Origin: Bacillus australimaris
GTDB lineage: Bacteria; Bacillota; Bacilli; Bacillales; Bacillaceae
Assembly: GCF_001307105.1 (NCBI RefSeq)
Contig: NZ_LGYN01000023.1
Coordinates: 248,001 to 312,000, forward strand
Reading direction: 5' to 3'
Length of the DNA stretch: 64,000 nt
The notes beneath the pieces were generated by a model that saw nothing but the letters and a program-made list of their open reading frames with translations, did not search any database and had not been told where the DNA came from. Below, in pieces: positions 54,870 through 63,710 of this stretch; position 1 is the stretch's first letter, and each line of letters opens with the position of its first letter. Position numbers and translations under genes: made by a program.

Positions 54870-55956
54870 ATGCGGTCAAAAGGCTGGCTCTCACCCCTAA
54901 TACCTGCTCTTCCTTCGTTTGTTGATCCACCAAAGCAAAATGACCGTTCTCATATGCTAGTGAAAATAACTCTTCGATATGAAAAATACCTGGTTGAAAC
55001 CGTCTGCTCAATAAATGCAGGGCCGCGGCACAGGCGACTTGAGCTGTTGCTTGAGACTCGTCGTGCCCTTTTATTCCAAGCGCTGCTTGCTTCCCATCCG
55101 TCCCTGTCGCTTCCACATTGACCGCATATTGATCTGTTCCCACTTGAGAAGATTGAATCATCGAAATGGCTCGCTCCTTTATCTTCGGTAAAGTGAGAAA
55201 CGACGTCATGCCAAGACTCCTTGTGAATGCCAATGCCCTCGTCGCTATACGTGAATCAAAACAAAGCCTTGTCGTTACAGTTGGCACATGAAGTGTTGAA
55301 GGCAATGTCTGTTGATCAGAGAAGGGGAATCGATAGGTATACCGCTTTCCAAGCTGCCCGCCAAAGTCGACCTGTTTGCCTCCTGTAAAGCTTTTCACTC
55401 TTTTTCGTTGATGATGCTCGGTAAGTTCATAATCCGTATGGACATGATCAAGGGTCCATTCAATGGCGGCTTTTCCATGCTGATCGCCCATCCCAAGCAT
55501 AATGCCAATATCTATTTGATCGACTGACGAGAGCATAGATGCCGTTTTCGCCGCCAATAAATTCGTAAGACCGGGCGCCAGCCCTACACTGAGCAAAGCC
55601 GTCCCACCCATGTGCTGTTGATTCAATTTTGCCACCTGCTCCATATACGCTCCCTTTGCAGAAATATCGATATAATCAATGCCTGACCGCAGAACTGTTT
55701 CAGTAAAAGACGGGTCTTCTTGATCAAGACACATGATTACCAGCTTTGTATCATCCATCCATTCTGAATGAGATGGCTGGCTCACATCTAATTGGTAAGG
55801 ACGAACTCTTCCTTTTGTCTGCTTTGAAAATTGTTCAGCCTTCTCATAACTTCTGCCTGCCGCCACAATTTGCCCAGGATATACTTCACTTAACTGAAGA
55901 CATATTTGCTGTCCTACATGTCCGTAGCCGCCAATCACCATCACCTGTGATCTCAT
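54868..55956 (-). CDS. Saccharopine dehydrogenase NADP-binding family protein
   Basis: The 362-residue protein begins with a Rossmann motif (VIGGYGHVGQQICLQL, residues 7-22) and has GAPGLTN-like SVGLAPGLTNLLA near residue 130, the saccharopine dehydrogenase fold seen in many short-named oxidoreductases. It lacks obvious markers of a lysine-pathway enzyme. Its ATG lies inside the end of the methyltransferase gene (four-base overlap ATGA), so both are one transcription and translation unit. A reductive or dehydrogenating partner of the methyltransferase in making a small molecule is possible; the substrate is unknown. Confidence 0.85.
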   Translation of the reverse strand: MRSQVMVIGGYGHVGQQICLQLSEVYPGQIVAAGRSYEKAEQFSKQTKGRVRPYQLDVSQPSHSEWMDDTKLVIMCLDQEDPSFTETVLRSGIDYIDISAKGAYMEQVAKLNQQHMGGTALLSVGLAPGLTNLLAAKTASMLSSVDQIDIGIMLGMGDQHGKAAIEWTLDHVHTDYELTEHHQRKRVKSFTGGKQVDFGGQLGKRYTYRFPFSDQQTLPSTLHVPTVTTRLCFDSRIATRALAFTRSLGMTSFLTLPKIKERAISMIQSSQVGTDQYAVNVEATGTDGKQAALGIKGHDESQATAQVACAAALHLLSRRFQPGIFHIEELFSLAYENGHFALVDQQTKEEQVLGVRASLLTA

Positions 55957-56660
55957 CTGTCATCCGCCTCTCTACAATCTCGCTTGCAAACAAGCCCTTT
56001 GATCATTCCTGCTTGAAAATAAGGTCTGATGTCTGTGAACCCCGCCTCGATTAAATGCCCTCTCATCTCCTCCTCAGGCACAGGATGTGTCGCATGTCCC
56101 AATCTGTCTTTAAAGGATGAAAACACTTCTTTTTCTAAACCTTGCCGCTGCATGAAAAGAGAAAGCATATGAAGCTCCTGCTGAAATACGCGAGACGTCA
56201 TGTCTCCTTGTATAAAAGCCAGTACAAGCGGTGCTCCTGGTCGAAGCCGATGTGCAATCTCCTGTAAAAATGGCAACCGATTTTCTACAAAATGAATCAC
56301 GAGCAGGCTCACCGCTGCATCGTAAACAGTTTCAGAAGAAACCTTGTTTAATACGGTCTCATACCATGTGACGCGCGCCTCCATACGAAGCTGTGCAACC
56401 CGCCGCTTCGCCATATCCAGCATAGAAGTGGACGGATCGACTCCTGTGATGAACCAGTCTTCTTTTCTTTGGAGCATGTTGACGATCTCTTCGCCCCCGC
56501 CCGCTCCAATAGTTAGAATATGAGAGTCTGCTTTCTTTACTTCAGTTTCTAGTACATCTACTGTCAACTCATGCAAAAGGTGATAGCCGGGTACTTTATG
56601 TGAAATTGTTGCTCTGTATGATTCAGCAACAGGATCGTGCCAATGCTGGTTTCCTTTCAT
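55953..56660 (-). CDS. Class I SAM-dependent methyltransferase
   Basis: The product of 235 residues (start MKGNQHWHD, eight bases after GGAGG) carries the SAM-binding motif ILTIGAGGGEEIVNM near residue 50-65 with the acidic VDPSTSMLDMAKR after it, and LAFIQGD as the fourth motif. The substrate-binding N-terminus (residues 1-45) is helical, with HKVPGYHLLHELT. It is the first gene of the two-gene unit divergent from a LuxR regulator. No specific methyl acceptor can be named. Confidence 0.88.
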   Translation of the reverse strand: MKGNQHWHDPVAESYRATISHKVPGYHLLHELTVDVLETEVKKADSHILTIGAGGGEEIVNMLQRKEDWFITGVDPSTSMLDMAKRRVAQLRMEARVTWYETVLNKVSSETVYDAAVSLLVIHFVENRLPFLQEIAHRLRPGAPLVLAFIQGDMTSRVFQQELHMLSLFMQRQGLEKEVFSSFKDRLGHATHPVPEEEMRGHLIEAGFTDIRPYFQAGMIKGLVCKRDCREADDR

Positions 56661-56789
56661 GTGATTCTCCTCCAGTTCCTTTCCGCTTTCCATCGTTTCC
56701 TGTACACTAACAATATGACATCTTTATTGTAAAAAGAGACACTGGAAAAAACGATCCCTAAAAGTGGGGATTTTTGAGGAGGAGATCAT

Positions 56790-57797
56790 GTGATGAATCC
56801 AGCCACTCAATTTCAGCAGCTGAGACAACACATTCGGGACGAGCTTGCTGCCGTCCTTGATTTTGACTCCGCCTGTATCACGACCATTGATCCAGCCACT
56901 CTCCTCTCGACAGGTTCTTTCACAGATGAACCGATTGAAGAAATTCATAACGAGCTCTTTCAAAATGAATTTTTAAAAAAGGACGTGCATCAGCATGAAA
57001 CTCTAGCCAAAGGCCCTATTCATGCTGCGAGCCTGATCCAAAGCGGGGAATATCTCAATAGCGAGCGATATCAGCATATTTTGTTACCTAAAGGATGGAC
57101 TGATGAATTGCGGGCAGCCCTTGTGATTCAAGGAGAATGCTGGGGAATCGCCAGCCTTTATCGTCAAAAGGGCAAGGAACCTTTTCAGGAACGAGATATA
57201 CAAGCGGTCATTGAGCAAACACCGGCACTTGCAGCCAAGTTGAGAGACGAGCTTTTCAAAAAAAGAGACACTGAGGAGAATGACGAGGCGGAGCAGCAAG
57301 GATTTATCATTCTTTCAACTCATTACAAGCTTCTTTATGGAAATGAGACAGGGCTTCATTGGCTTCATACATTTCAAGCCTTTGAGCAAATTCATGACCA
57401 GACCGTCATGCCACGTCCGTTCAGAGCATTAGGCGCTAAACTTTTATATGGCGGCAGCGTCCAAACAGCAGCAAGCATGACAAGAATGCCTACGGGACTT
57501 TTTCTCTCCCTTCAAGCCTTTCGATTAGCGCAGGCAGACGGGCAGGAAGAGGCTGTGATGATTCACATCAAACGAGCCCAAACCAATGATATTCTTCCGT
57601 ATGCGGCGAAAACATACAGGCTGACAGAAAGGGAAATGAACGTCCTCGACTGCTTATTAAAGGGACAATCTACAAAGGAAATTGCCAGTACACTATTTAT
57701 TTCAACCCATACCGTCCATGATCATGTGAAAGCCATGCTGCAAAAGACAAATTTAAGCAGCAGACGTATGCTTGTTTACTTTTTCTCCAATATATAA
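56790..57797 (+). CDS. LuxR-family regulator with GAF-like N-terminal region
   Basis: The 335-residue protein has a C-terminal LuxR HTH (residues 270-335; YRLTEREMNVLDCLLKGQSTKEIASTLFISTHTVHDHVKAMLQK) and an N-terminal sensor-like part of about 250 residues with a GAF-like core (ALVIQGECWGIASLYRQKGKEPFQERDI). It has no receiver domain, so it senses a ligand directly. The GTG at seven bases after AGGAGG is the likely start. It is divergent from the methyltransferase/saccharopine-dehydrogenase-like pair and probably controls it. Confidence 0.85.
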   Translation: MMNPATQFQQLRQHIRDELAAVLDFDSACITTIDPATLLSTGSFTDEPIEEIHNELFQNEFLKKDVHQHETLAKGPIHAASLIQSGEYLNSERYQHILLPKGWTDELRAALVIQGECWGIASLYRQKGKEPFQERDIQAVIEQTPALAAKLRDELFKKRDTEENDEAEQQGFIILSTHYKLLYGNETGLHWLHTFQAFEQIHDQTVMPRPFRALGAKLLYGGSVQTAASMTRMPTGLFLSLQAFRLAQADGQEEAVMIHIKRAQTNDILPYAAKTYRLTEREMNVLDCLLKGQSTKEIASTLFISTHTVHDHVKAMLQKTNLSSRRMLVYFFSNI

Positions 57798-57832
57798 AAA
57801 AGCGGCTACCGTATTGGCAGACCGCTCTTTTC
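57797..57832. terminator. Bidirectional intrinsic terminator
   Basis: AAAGCGGCTACC and its partner GGCAGACCGCTCTTT pair with one mismatch around GTATT, with T-runs outside, between the convergent LuxR and HAD genes. Confidence 0.8.
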
Positions 57833-58645
57833 TTATTTTCCTATGACCAGCTCATGCAGAACATGTGCTACTCCGGCTTCATTATTAGACTTTGTGACAA
57901 CATCTGCTACTGCTTTGACATCATCAATGGCATTTCCCATAGCGACGCCACAGCCCGCAAACTCCAGCATTGATACGTCGTTCCCATTGTCACCAATGGC
58001 CATGACTTCTTCTCGAGCAATTCCCAGCTCCTTAGCTAAAAGTTTCACAGCATTCCCTTTGCTCACATCAGGATGGAGAATCTCAAGGAAAAAATCTGTA
58101 CTTTTCACCATCATGTACTTTTCCTTCACTTCAGACGGGATGGCTTGTATCGTCTTTTCCAAACGTTCTGGCTGATCAATATACATCATCTTCGGAAGTC
58201 TCATGGATGAATCCGCCTCTTCAACAGGTAAATATTTAAGCGGCAGCTTTGTTAAATAGGCTTCATGCACTGTGTATTCACTAATATCGCGATTCGGTGT
58301 GTACAAATTGGCTGAATCGAAATAATGCATCGGTGTATCCAGCTGACGGCTCAATTCATATAAAGATGTCAAGTCATCATAGGATAACGTCAGCTCTGAC
58401 ACCACTTCATTTGTATGGCTGTTTTGAACAAGCGCCCCATTATAGGCAATCACATAATCTCCCTCTTGATCAAGCTGAAGCTCAGTTAAATAGCGATTCA
58501 CCCCGCCAATTGGCCGTCCGGTACATAAAACAATTTTAATTCCTTCTGCTTTTGCCTGTTGAATGGCTTCAGACACTTCATCCGGCACCATATGTTGATC
58601 ATTTAATAATGTACCATCCATATCAATTGCGACTAATTTATACAT
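57833..58645 (-). CDS. HAD-superfamily Cof-type sugar phosphatase (YidA-like)
   Basis: The 270-residue phosphatase has HAD motif I in AIDMDGTLLND (Asp8, Asp10), motif II threonine in LCTGRP, motif III lysine in SKGNAVKLLAKELG near residue 200, and motif IV GDNGNDVSMLEFAG near 218. With a C2-type cap it belongs to the Cof group; E. coli YidA has the same length and dephosphorylates sugar phosphates. Its substrate here is unknown. It is monocistronic. Confidence 0.9.
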   Translation of the reverse strand: MYKLVAIDMDGTLLNDQHMVPDEVSEAIQQAKAEGIKIVLCTGRPIGGVNRYLTELQLDQEGDYVIAYNGALVQNSHTNEVVSELTLSYDDLTSLYELSRQLDTPMHYFDSANLYTPNRDISEYTVHEAYLTKLPLKYLPVEEADSSMRLPKMMYIDQPERLEKTIQAIPSEVKEKYMMVKSTDFFLEILHPDVSKGNAVKLLAKELGIAREEVMAIGDNGNDVSMLEFAGCGVAMGNAIDDVKAVADVVTKSNNEAGVAHVLHELVIGK

Positions 58646-58873
58646 TCACTGGTCCCCTTTTCTCAGCAAAAACGTGCTGTCACTATTTTGAGCCATCATT
58701 TACATGATGACACGTTATTTCATTACTATTTACCTATTTTAGCCTATCGTTTTTTCTTCACGCTGTCTACTTGTTCACATCTGTAACAAATATCACATGA
58801 GTCTACACTATTATAACGTATTCTAATCATCCTGCTTCCATTGTGCTGATCTCTCATTTAAACAAGTACAATG

Positions 58874-58926
58874 GAACAATTGTTCACTATAGAATATTTT
58901 GAAACTAACAAATCTAGTTGTATGAT
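58874..58926 (+). promoter_or_regulatory. Promoter and palindromes upstream of the MerR regulator gene
   Basis: A perfect 12-base palindrome GAACAATTGTTC (58874-58885) precedes TTGAAA (58899-58904) and TATGAT (58921-58926), spaced only 16 bases. Inside the spacer, AACTA and TAGTT form an inverted repeat. MerR-family operators usually lie between -35 and -10 in a longer spacer, so autoregulation is plausible but not typical. Confidence 0.5.
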
Positions 58927-58953
58927 AGATAGAAAAGAAAGGAGTTGAAGGAA

Positions 58954-59313
58954 ATGATTACGTTTACTAGAGGTAAATTGTCAAAAATGTCTGGTGTACA
59001 TATTGAAACCATTCGTTTTTACGAAAATGAGGGTGTGCTCCCCGAACCAAAGAGAGCACATAACGGCTATCGTTTATATAATAAAAATTATATCCTTATG
59101 CTTTCCTTTATCACAGAAGCGAGAAAGCTAGATTTCTCACTCAAAGAAATTCGCGAAATTATTCAATCACTATTTGAAAAGCAGTCAAAAATAGAGGCTG
59201 AACAGCTGCTCGAACAAAAAATCGAAGATATTCAACACTCCATTCATGAGTTAAAAAAGAGGAAGGCTGCCATTCAATTGTTAACACAGCAAACATTAGC
59301 AAACATCAGCTAA
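58954..59313 (+). CDS. MerR-family transcriptional regulator
   Basis: The protein of 119 residues (ATG nine bases after AAAGGAG; a nearby TTG frame extension is less likely) has the MerR N-terminal winged HTH (KLSKMSGVHIETIRFYENEGVLPEPKR and NGYRLYNK) followed by a short coiled-coil dimer helix. It lacks a long effector domain and metal cysteines. The target may be itself or the Gfo/Idh gene that follows on the same strand after 130 bases. Confidence 0.88.
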   Translation: MITFTRGKLSKMSGVHIETIRFYENEGVLPEPKRAHNGYRLYNKNYILMLSFITEARKLDFSLKEIREIIQSLFEKQSKIEAEQLLEQKIEDIQHSIHELKKRKAAIQLLTQQTLANIS

Positions 59314-59444
59314 CTGTAAGGACCGTCAAAAGTGGGCCGGTATTGCCACTGGCATCTCTCCTCCAATGTACCAAGTACACGTTGAATGAAGACATCGATC
59401 GGTTATACTAGATGATAGGAAACGAGTGGAAGGGGTTTTGAAGA

Positions 59445-60428
59445 ATGAACATTGCAACCATCGGAACAGGTGTGATTGTGGAAGGCTTTTTGCAAGCGAT
59501 TGAACAGCTCGAAGGTGCTTCTTGTCACGCTGTCTATTCAAGAAAGGAAGCAACGGCAAAGAAGCTCGCAGACCAATTTGGGGTGCAAACAACTTATACG
59601 GATCTAACTGCTATGCTAGAAGATCCCCACATAGAAGTTGTTTACATCGCATCACCAAATCGTTTACATAGCGAGCATGCAGCAGCTGCATTGAACAACG
59701 GAAAACATGTGATATGCGAAAAGCCTTTCACCTCTAACGTGAAAGAGCTGGAGGCCTTAATCGCTCTCGCAAAGGAAAAGCAGCTTCTCTTATTTGAAGC
59801 CATTACAACCGTCCATATGCCAAACTATCATTTAATCAAAAAGCACCTTCATCAATTAGGTCAAATCAAGCTGGTTCAATGCAACTATAGTCAATATTCT
59901 AGTAAATATAACCAGCTGTTAGCGAGCGAAACGCCAAATGTCTTTAACCCTGAGTTCTCCGGGGGAGCGCTGATGGATATTAATATTTATAATGTCCATT
60001 TCATCATGAACCTTTTTGGATCACCGGAGCAGGTCCGTTACCAAGCAAACCGTCATCCAAACGGCATTGACACATCTGGTGTTTTGACATTCACTTACAA
60101 TGATTTTATTGCGACAAGTGTTGGCAGTAAGGATACTAGCAGCATGAATTTTGCACTGATTCAAGGAGAAAAAGGCTTCATTCATGTGAAAAATGGGGCG
60201 AATGGCTGTGAAGAAGTGCTGCTGCATGTTGATGACAGAGTCATCTCACTCAATGCACAAACGAATCCAAACCGTCTGTTTTATGAAGCAGAAGCTTTCA
60301 AGCAGATCATTGAAACAGAAAATCATGAACAGTGCTATGCCCTGCTTGATGAAAGTCTCTCTGTGATGAAAGTCCTTGACGCTGCAAGAAAAGATGCAGG
60401 TATTGTCTTCCCAGCAGATCAATTTTAA
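59445..60428 (+). CDS. Gfo/Idh/MocA-family oxidoreductase
   Basis: The 327-residue protein has the N-terminal Rossmann fold (IATIGTGVIVEGFLQAI) and the family core VYIASPNRLHSEHAAAALNNGKHVICEKPF with the catalytic CEKP lysine near residue 95, plus a C-terminal alpha/beta domain with GGALMDINIYNVHFI near 180. It oxidises a sugar-type or inositol-like substrate with NAD(P). I see no neighbours that name the substrate; a MerR gene lies upstream on the same strand. The start has AAGGGGTTTTGAAGA upstream. Confidence 0.9.
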   Translation: MNIATIGTGVIVEGFLQAIEQLEGASCHAVYSRKEATAKKLADQFGVQTTYTDLTAMLEDPHIEVVYIASPNRLHSEHAAAALNNGKHVICEKPFTSNVKELEALIALAKEKQLLLFEAITTVHMPNYHLIKKHLHQLGQIKLVQCNYSQYSSKYNQLLASETPNVFNPEFSGGALMDINIYNVHFIMNLFGSPEQVRYQANRHPNGIDTSGVLTFTYNDFIATSVGSKDTSSMNFALIQGEKGFIHVKNGANGCEEVLLHVDDRVISLNAQTNPNRLFYEAEAFKQIIETENHEQCYALLDESLSVMKVLDAARKDAGIVFPADQF

Positions 60429-60430
60429 TG

Positions 60431-60464
60431 AAAAAACCGCCTTCTACACGAGAGGGCGGTTTTT
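60431..60464. terminator. Bidirectional intrinsic terminator
   Basis: AAAAACCGCC and GGCGGTTTTT pair around TTCTACACGAGAG between the convergent Gfo/Idh and chemoreceptor genes. Confidence 0.9.
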
Positions 60465-60469
60465 GACGA

Positions 60470-61984
60470 TTAAATGCTCTTTGAAAATGCCACAAGACGC
60501 TGAGACATGTGATTCACTTCATCGACTGCAGCATTCACTTGCTCTGTTAAAGCAGCCTGAGTTTGCGTAAGAGCTGTCATATTAGAGATATTATCAAGAA
60601 TTTCATCAATTTGTGTTTTCATATCCGTTAAACTAGATTCGATATTTTCCGTTGCATTGGCACTATGCAGCGCGAGTTTTCGTACTTCATCTGCAACGAC
60701 AGAGAATCCACGTCCCTGTTCACCTGCTCTGGCCGCTTCAATCGCAGCATTTAGACCAAGCAGGTTCGTTTGGTTTGCTACTTCTTTGATTAAGTCAGAA
60801 ATATTTTTCGTCTCATCTGCACTATTTTTTGCTAAGTGTGCGGCAGACGTTGACTGCTCTTGAGCGACAGCCAGCTCCTGTGCTTGATTTGTCACAGAGC
60901 TAATGCCCGATACCATCTCGCTAATTGAACTTGAAAGCTGTTCTACTTGTGACGCCATTTCATTCGCTGTTTCCTCTTTGTTTCTTTCTAACGTGATGTC
61001 ACGAATGGTTCCTGCGACACGAAGAGCAACACCTTTTTCATCACGAATGGTTTCACCACCTGCATGATACCAGCGGTACTCACCATTTTTACTTTGTAAT
61101 CTGAAATTATCATCAAGTGGTGTACGTCCAGAGTGATCATTTACATGACCTAAAAAGGTTTTAACAGCATTTTCTTGATCCTCAGGATGCAGGCGGTCTA
61201 TCCAGCTGCTCAGAACATTCGGGAAATCTTTTTCATCCGTAAAACCAAGCGTATTTCTGAACTGTGGAGACCACCAGATTTCGGTATTAGGATGGTCTGG
61301 ATCGCCGTCTTCTAAGACCATGTCCCAAGGAGCTTCGACAAGCGCTCTACTAATCAAGTCAAATCTTGTCACCAAGGCTTGCAGCTCTTCTTCTTTCAAT
61401 TTCTGATCATGAATATCAAAAAGAGCTCCCGCCACACGAAGAGGGACACCGTTTCGATCACGAACGGTCGTTCCAGTTGCTTTGACCCAGCGATAATCTC
61501 CGTTTTTCAACTTTATGCGATATTCGATATCATATGGCGTACGCCCAGAATGATCCAATAAATGCGAAGAGAAGGCATTTAGGGTATATTCTTGTTCATC
61601 TGGGTGAATTCGAGATGCCCAGCTGTCTAATAGATTCGGAAAATCGTGCTCATTTTGAAAGCCAAGCATTTTGCGGAAATCATCCGTCCATGTGAATTCG
61701 TTTTTTGGATTAACTGGATCTCCAGCGATAACGACCATATCCCATAAGCCAACTTGAATGGCTTTTGTCACTAAATCCATCCGCATTTGAATATTTTCAT
61801 TTGACTCCTGCATCTTTTGCAAAGCTTCATTAATTTGTGCCACTGCTTCTATCGTTTGGCTAGAAGAGAATGCAGCAGTGTCTAGTCTTGCTGAAAGGTC
61901 TCCCTTTTCGATTTTTTCTACTAATTGACTACTTTCACTTAGAAGGGTTCCAGCCGATGAATCACCTGATCTTTTCTTAAACAT
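60470..61984 (-). CDS. Soluble chemoreceptor with two tandem PAS domains
   Basis: The 504-residue protein has no membrane segment. After a short N-terminal coil it contains two clearly duplicated PAS-3 domains (residues about 70-195 and 205-330), each with PW/GLWDMV at the start, GRTP near the middle, [10 protein letters not shown] or [11 protein letters not shown] and RVAG at the end. A signalling helix with the receptor hairpin follows ([25 protein letters not shown] near 405-430). It resembles energy-sensing soluble receptors such as HemAT-type or Aer-like proteins without the membrane anchor. A good sigma-D promoter lies 90 bases upstream, placing it in the motility regulon. The start has AAAGGAGTT upstream. 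Confidence 0.92.
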   Translation of the reverse strand: MFKKRSGDSSAGTLLSESSQLVEKIEKGDLSARLDTAAFSSSQTIEAVAQINEALQKMQESNENIQMRMDLVTKAIQVGLWDMVVIAGDPVNPKNEFTWTDDFRKMLGFQNEHDFPNLLDSWASRIHPDEQEYTLNAFSSHLLDHSGRTPYDIEYRIKLKNGDYRWVKATGTTVRDRNGVPLRVAGALFDIHDQKLKEEELQALVTRFDLISRALVEAPWDMVLEDGDPDHPNTEIWWSPQFRNTLGFTDEKDFPNVLSSWIDRLHPEDQENAVKTFLGHVNDHSGRTPLDDNFRLQSKNGEYRWYHAGGETIRDEKGVALRVAGTIRDITLERNKEETANEMASQVEQLSSSISEMVSGISSVTNQAQELAVAQEQSTSAAHLAKNSADETKNISDLIKEVANQTNLLGLNAAIEAARAGEQGRGFSVVADEVRKLALHSANATENIESSLTDMKTQIDEILDNISNMTALTQTQAALTEQVNAAVDEVNHMSQRLVAFSKSI

Positions 61985-62072
61985 TTTTCATAACTCCTTT
62001 CAACTCTAATACTTTTGAAATATTTTACAGTTATAAATAATTCTTTATTAGGACTTTAGTTATACAAAAGAT

Positions 62073-62099
62073 ATATCGACAAAAACTGCAAATTGTTTA
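62073..62099 (-). promoter_or_regulatory. Sigma-D promoter of the PAS chemoreceptor gene
   Basis: The minus strand reads TAAA (62099-62096), 15 bases, then GTCGATAT (62080-62073), one base away from the sigma-D consensus TAAA-N15-GCCGATAT. It is 89 bases before the start codon and sits alone in a 316-base gap whose right end should hold the permease promoter. Confidence 0.8.
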
Positions 62100-62300
62100 T
62101 GTCAGAAAGAAGGCAAATGTTTATTATTTCATGAGGTTTCATATGCTGGATTTGAATGAAGGAAGTTTTTTATGGAGATATGTGGGTAAATTGATAGAAT
62201 CAACCGCCTATTTTGTCTGAAAAATCTCTTTTTTTATATTGACACTGACGTCCTGAAAAAAGAAAATGGAACATAAGCATTTTTAAAAAAGGAGAACGTC

Positions 62301-63638
62301 ATGAGCGCGAATCAGGAGCAACAAGAATTAAAAAAGCTTTTATCACCGCGTCACATTCGCATGATTGCAATGGGCGGGGTCATTGGTACAGGAATCTTTA
62401 AAGGAAGTGCCGATACAATTGGTTTAGCAGGTCCTGGGGTCATCTTTTCCTATGTATTTGCCGGATTGCTGCTGCTCATCGTCATGGCAGCATTAGCCGA
62501 AATGGCCATTGTCTATCCGGGAAATAATCTTCGCGACCTTATACAGATTGCGCTTGGTCAACGTTTTTCATTTGTCGTCGGCTGGGTTTACTGTTTTATG
62601 TGGCTCACTGTGTGTGTCATCGAGATCATTGCAGCAGGCAGTTTGCTTCAATACTGGATGCCGAACGTGCCGCTATGGTCACTCTGTTTACTTTGCTCAC
62701 TCTTAGTCATCGGAATTAACTTAAATAATGTAAAATACTTTGGTGAAATTGAGTTCTGGTTCGCTGGAATGAAGATTTTCGTTATTATTGTGTTTATTAT
62801 TCTCGGTGCAGCCTTATTATTTGGGATCATTCCAAACGAACAAAGCACACCAGCACTCACCAACTATCAAAACTTCGTCCCGAACGGATGGGGTGCGATC
62901 TTTGCTTCGCTTTTAGTGGTTATTTTCTCTTATGGAGGCTCTGAATTGATTGGGCTGACCATTACAGAAACAAAGGATGCCGAGAAGGTCTTGCCTGGTG
63001 TTGTCAAAAGTATGATGTGGCGGATTATCTTATTTTACACATTGCCGATTTTGATCATCTGTGGACTCATTCCTTGGAATCAAATTGATCCAAATAACAG
63101 TCCTTTTGTCCAAGTCTTCTCTGCTGCTGGTATGCAAGGCGCCTCTCATTTCATTAACTTTGTATTGATTACTGCCGTTTTATCTGCGGCCAATTCTGGT
63201 ATTTATGGAACAACGAGAATGATTCATTCTCTATCTAAATCAGATGGCGGTCCGAAAAAGCTGGCACAGGTCAACAAAAGAGGCGTACCGATTTTAAGTT
63301 TATGGGTCACTGTTCTGTTTCTTCTCATCGGAACATTTTTCGCTTACTTATATCCAGAGCAAATTTTCAGCTATATGCTGGCTATTCCCGGCTTTGCTGT
63401 TTCACTTATTTGGATCAGCATTTGCGCGGCACATCTGAAGCTCCGTCCAAAATATCCACAGGAGCCGTATTTCAAGGTGTGGCTGTTTCCGTATTTGACT
63501 TTATTTGCAGGTCTTGTACTCAGTTTGAGCTTTGTTTTGTTCCTATTCAGACAAGAAAACTTGCCTAGCTCCATTATCAGCATCGGCTTCTTAGTCGCTG
63601 CCATCATTGCTTCATTCTTAATGAAGAAGAAAGCTTAA
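62301..63638 (+). CDS. APC-family amino acid permease
   Basis: The 445-residue membrane protein has 12 hydrophobic segments and the amino acid transporter family start RHIRMIAMGGVIGTGIFKGSA, with FSYGGSELIGLTITETKDAEKVLPGVVKS near residue 215-245. It is a proton symporter of the AAT type; B. subtilis YbgF, YdgF and YvbW are relatives. Its substrate is not shown by the sequence; no T-box leader precedes it. The start has AAAAGGAGAACGTC upstream; an own terminator follows. Confidence 0.9.
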   Translation: MSANQEQQELKKLLSPRHIRMIAMGGVIGTGIFKGSADTIGLAGPGVIFSYVFAGLLLLIVMAALAEMAIVYPGNNLRDLIQIALGQRFSFVVGWVYCFMWLTVCVIEIIAAGSLLQYWMPNVPLWSLCLLCSLLVIGINLNNVKYFGEIEFWFAGMKIFVIIVFIILGAALLFGIIPNEQSTPALTNYQNFVPNGWGAIFASLLVVIFSYGGSELIGLTITETKDAEKVLPGVVKSMMWRIILFYTLPILIICGLIPWNQIDPNNSPFVQVFSAAGMQGASHFINFVLITAVLSAANSGIYGTTRMIHSLSKSDGGPKKLAQVNKRGVPILSLWVTVLFLLIGTFFAYLYPEQIFSYMLAIPGFAVSLIWISICAAHLKLRPKYPQEPYFKVWLFPYLTLFAGLVLSLSFVLFLFRQENLPSSIISIGFLVAAIIASFLMKKKA

Positions 63639-63643
63639 ATGCC

Positions 63644-63672
63644 AAAACCCGCCGAAATGGCGGGTTTTTTAT
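63644..63672 (+). terminator. Intrinsic terminator of the permease gene
   Basis: AAAACCCGCC and GGCGGGTTTT form a ten-base stem around GAAAT, followed by TTATT, six bases past the stop codon. Confidence 0.92.
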
Positions 63673-63710
63673 TGACATTGCATGAGCCTATAGCGCGAGC
63701 TAACAACGCT

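Noticed and set aside
54868..57797. Staphylopine-type opine metallophore locus
   Set aside because: No nicotianamine-synthase-like enzyme, histidine racemase or transporter is present, and the methyltransferase is an ordinary class I enzyme.
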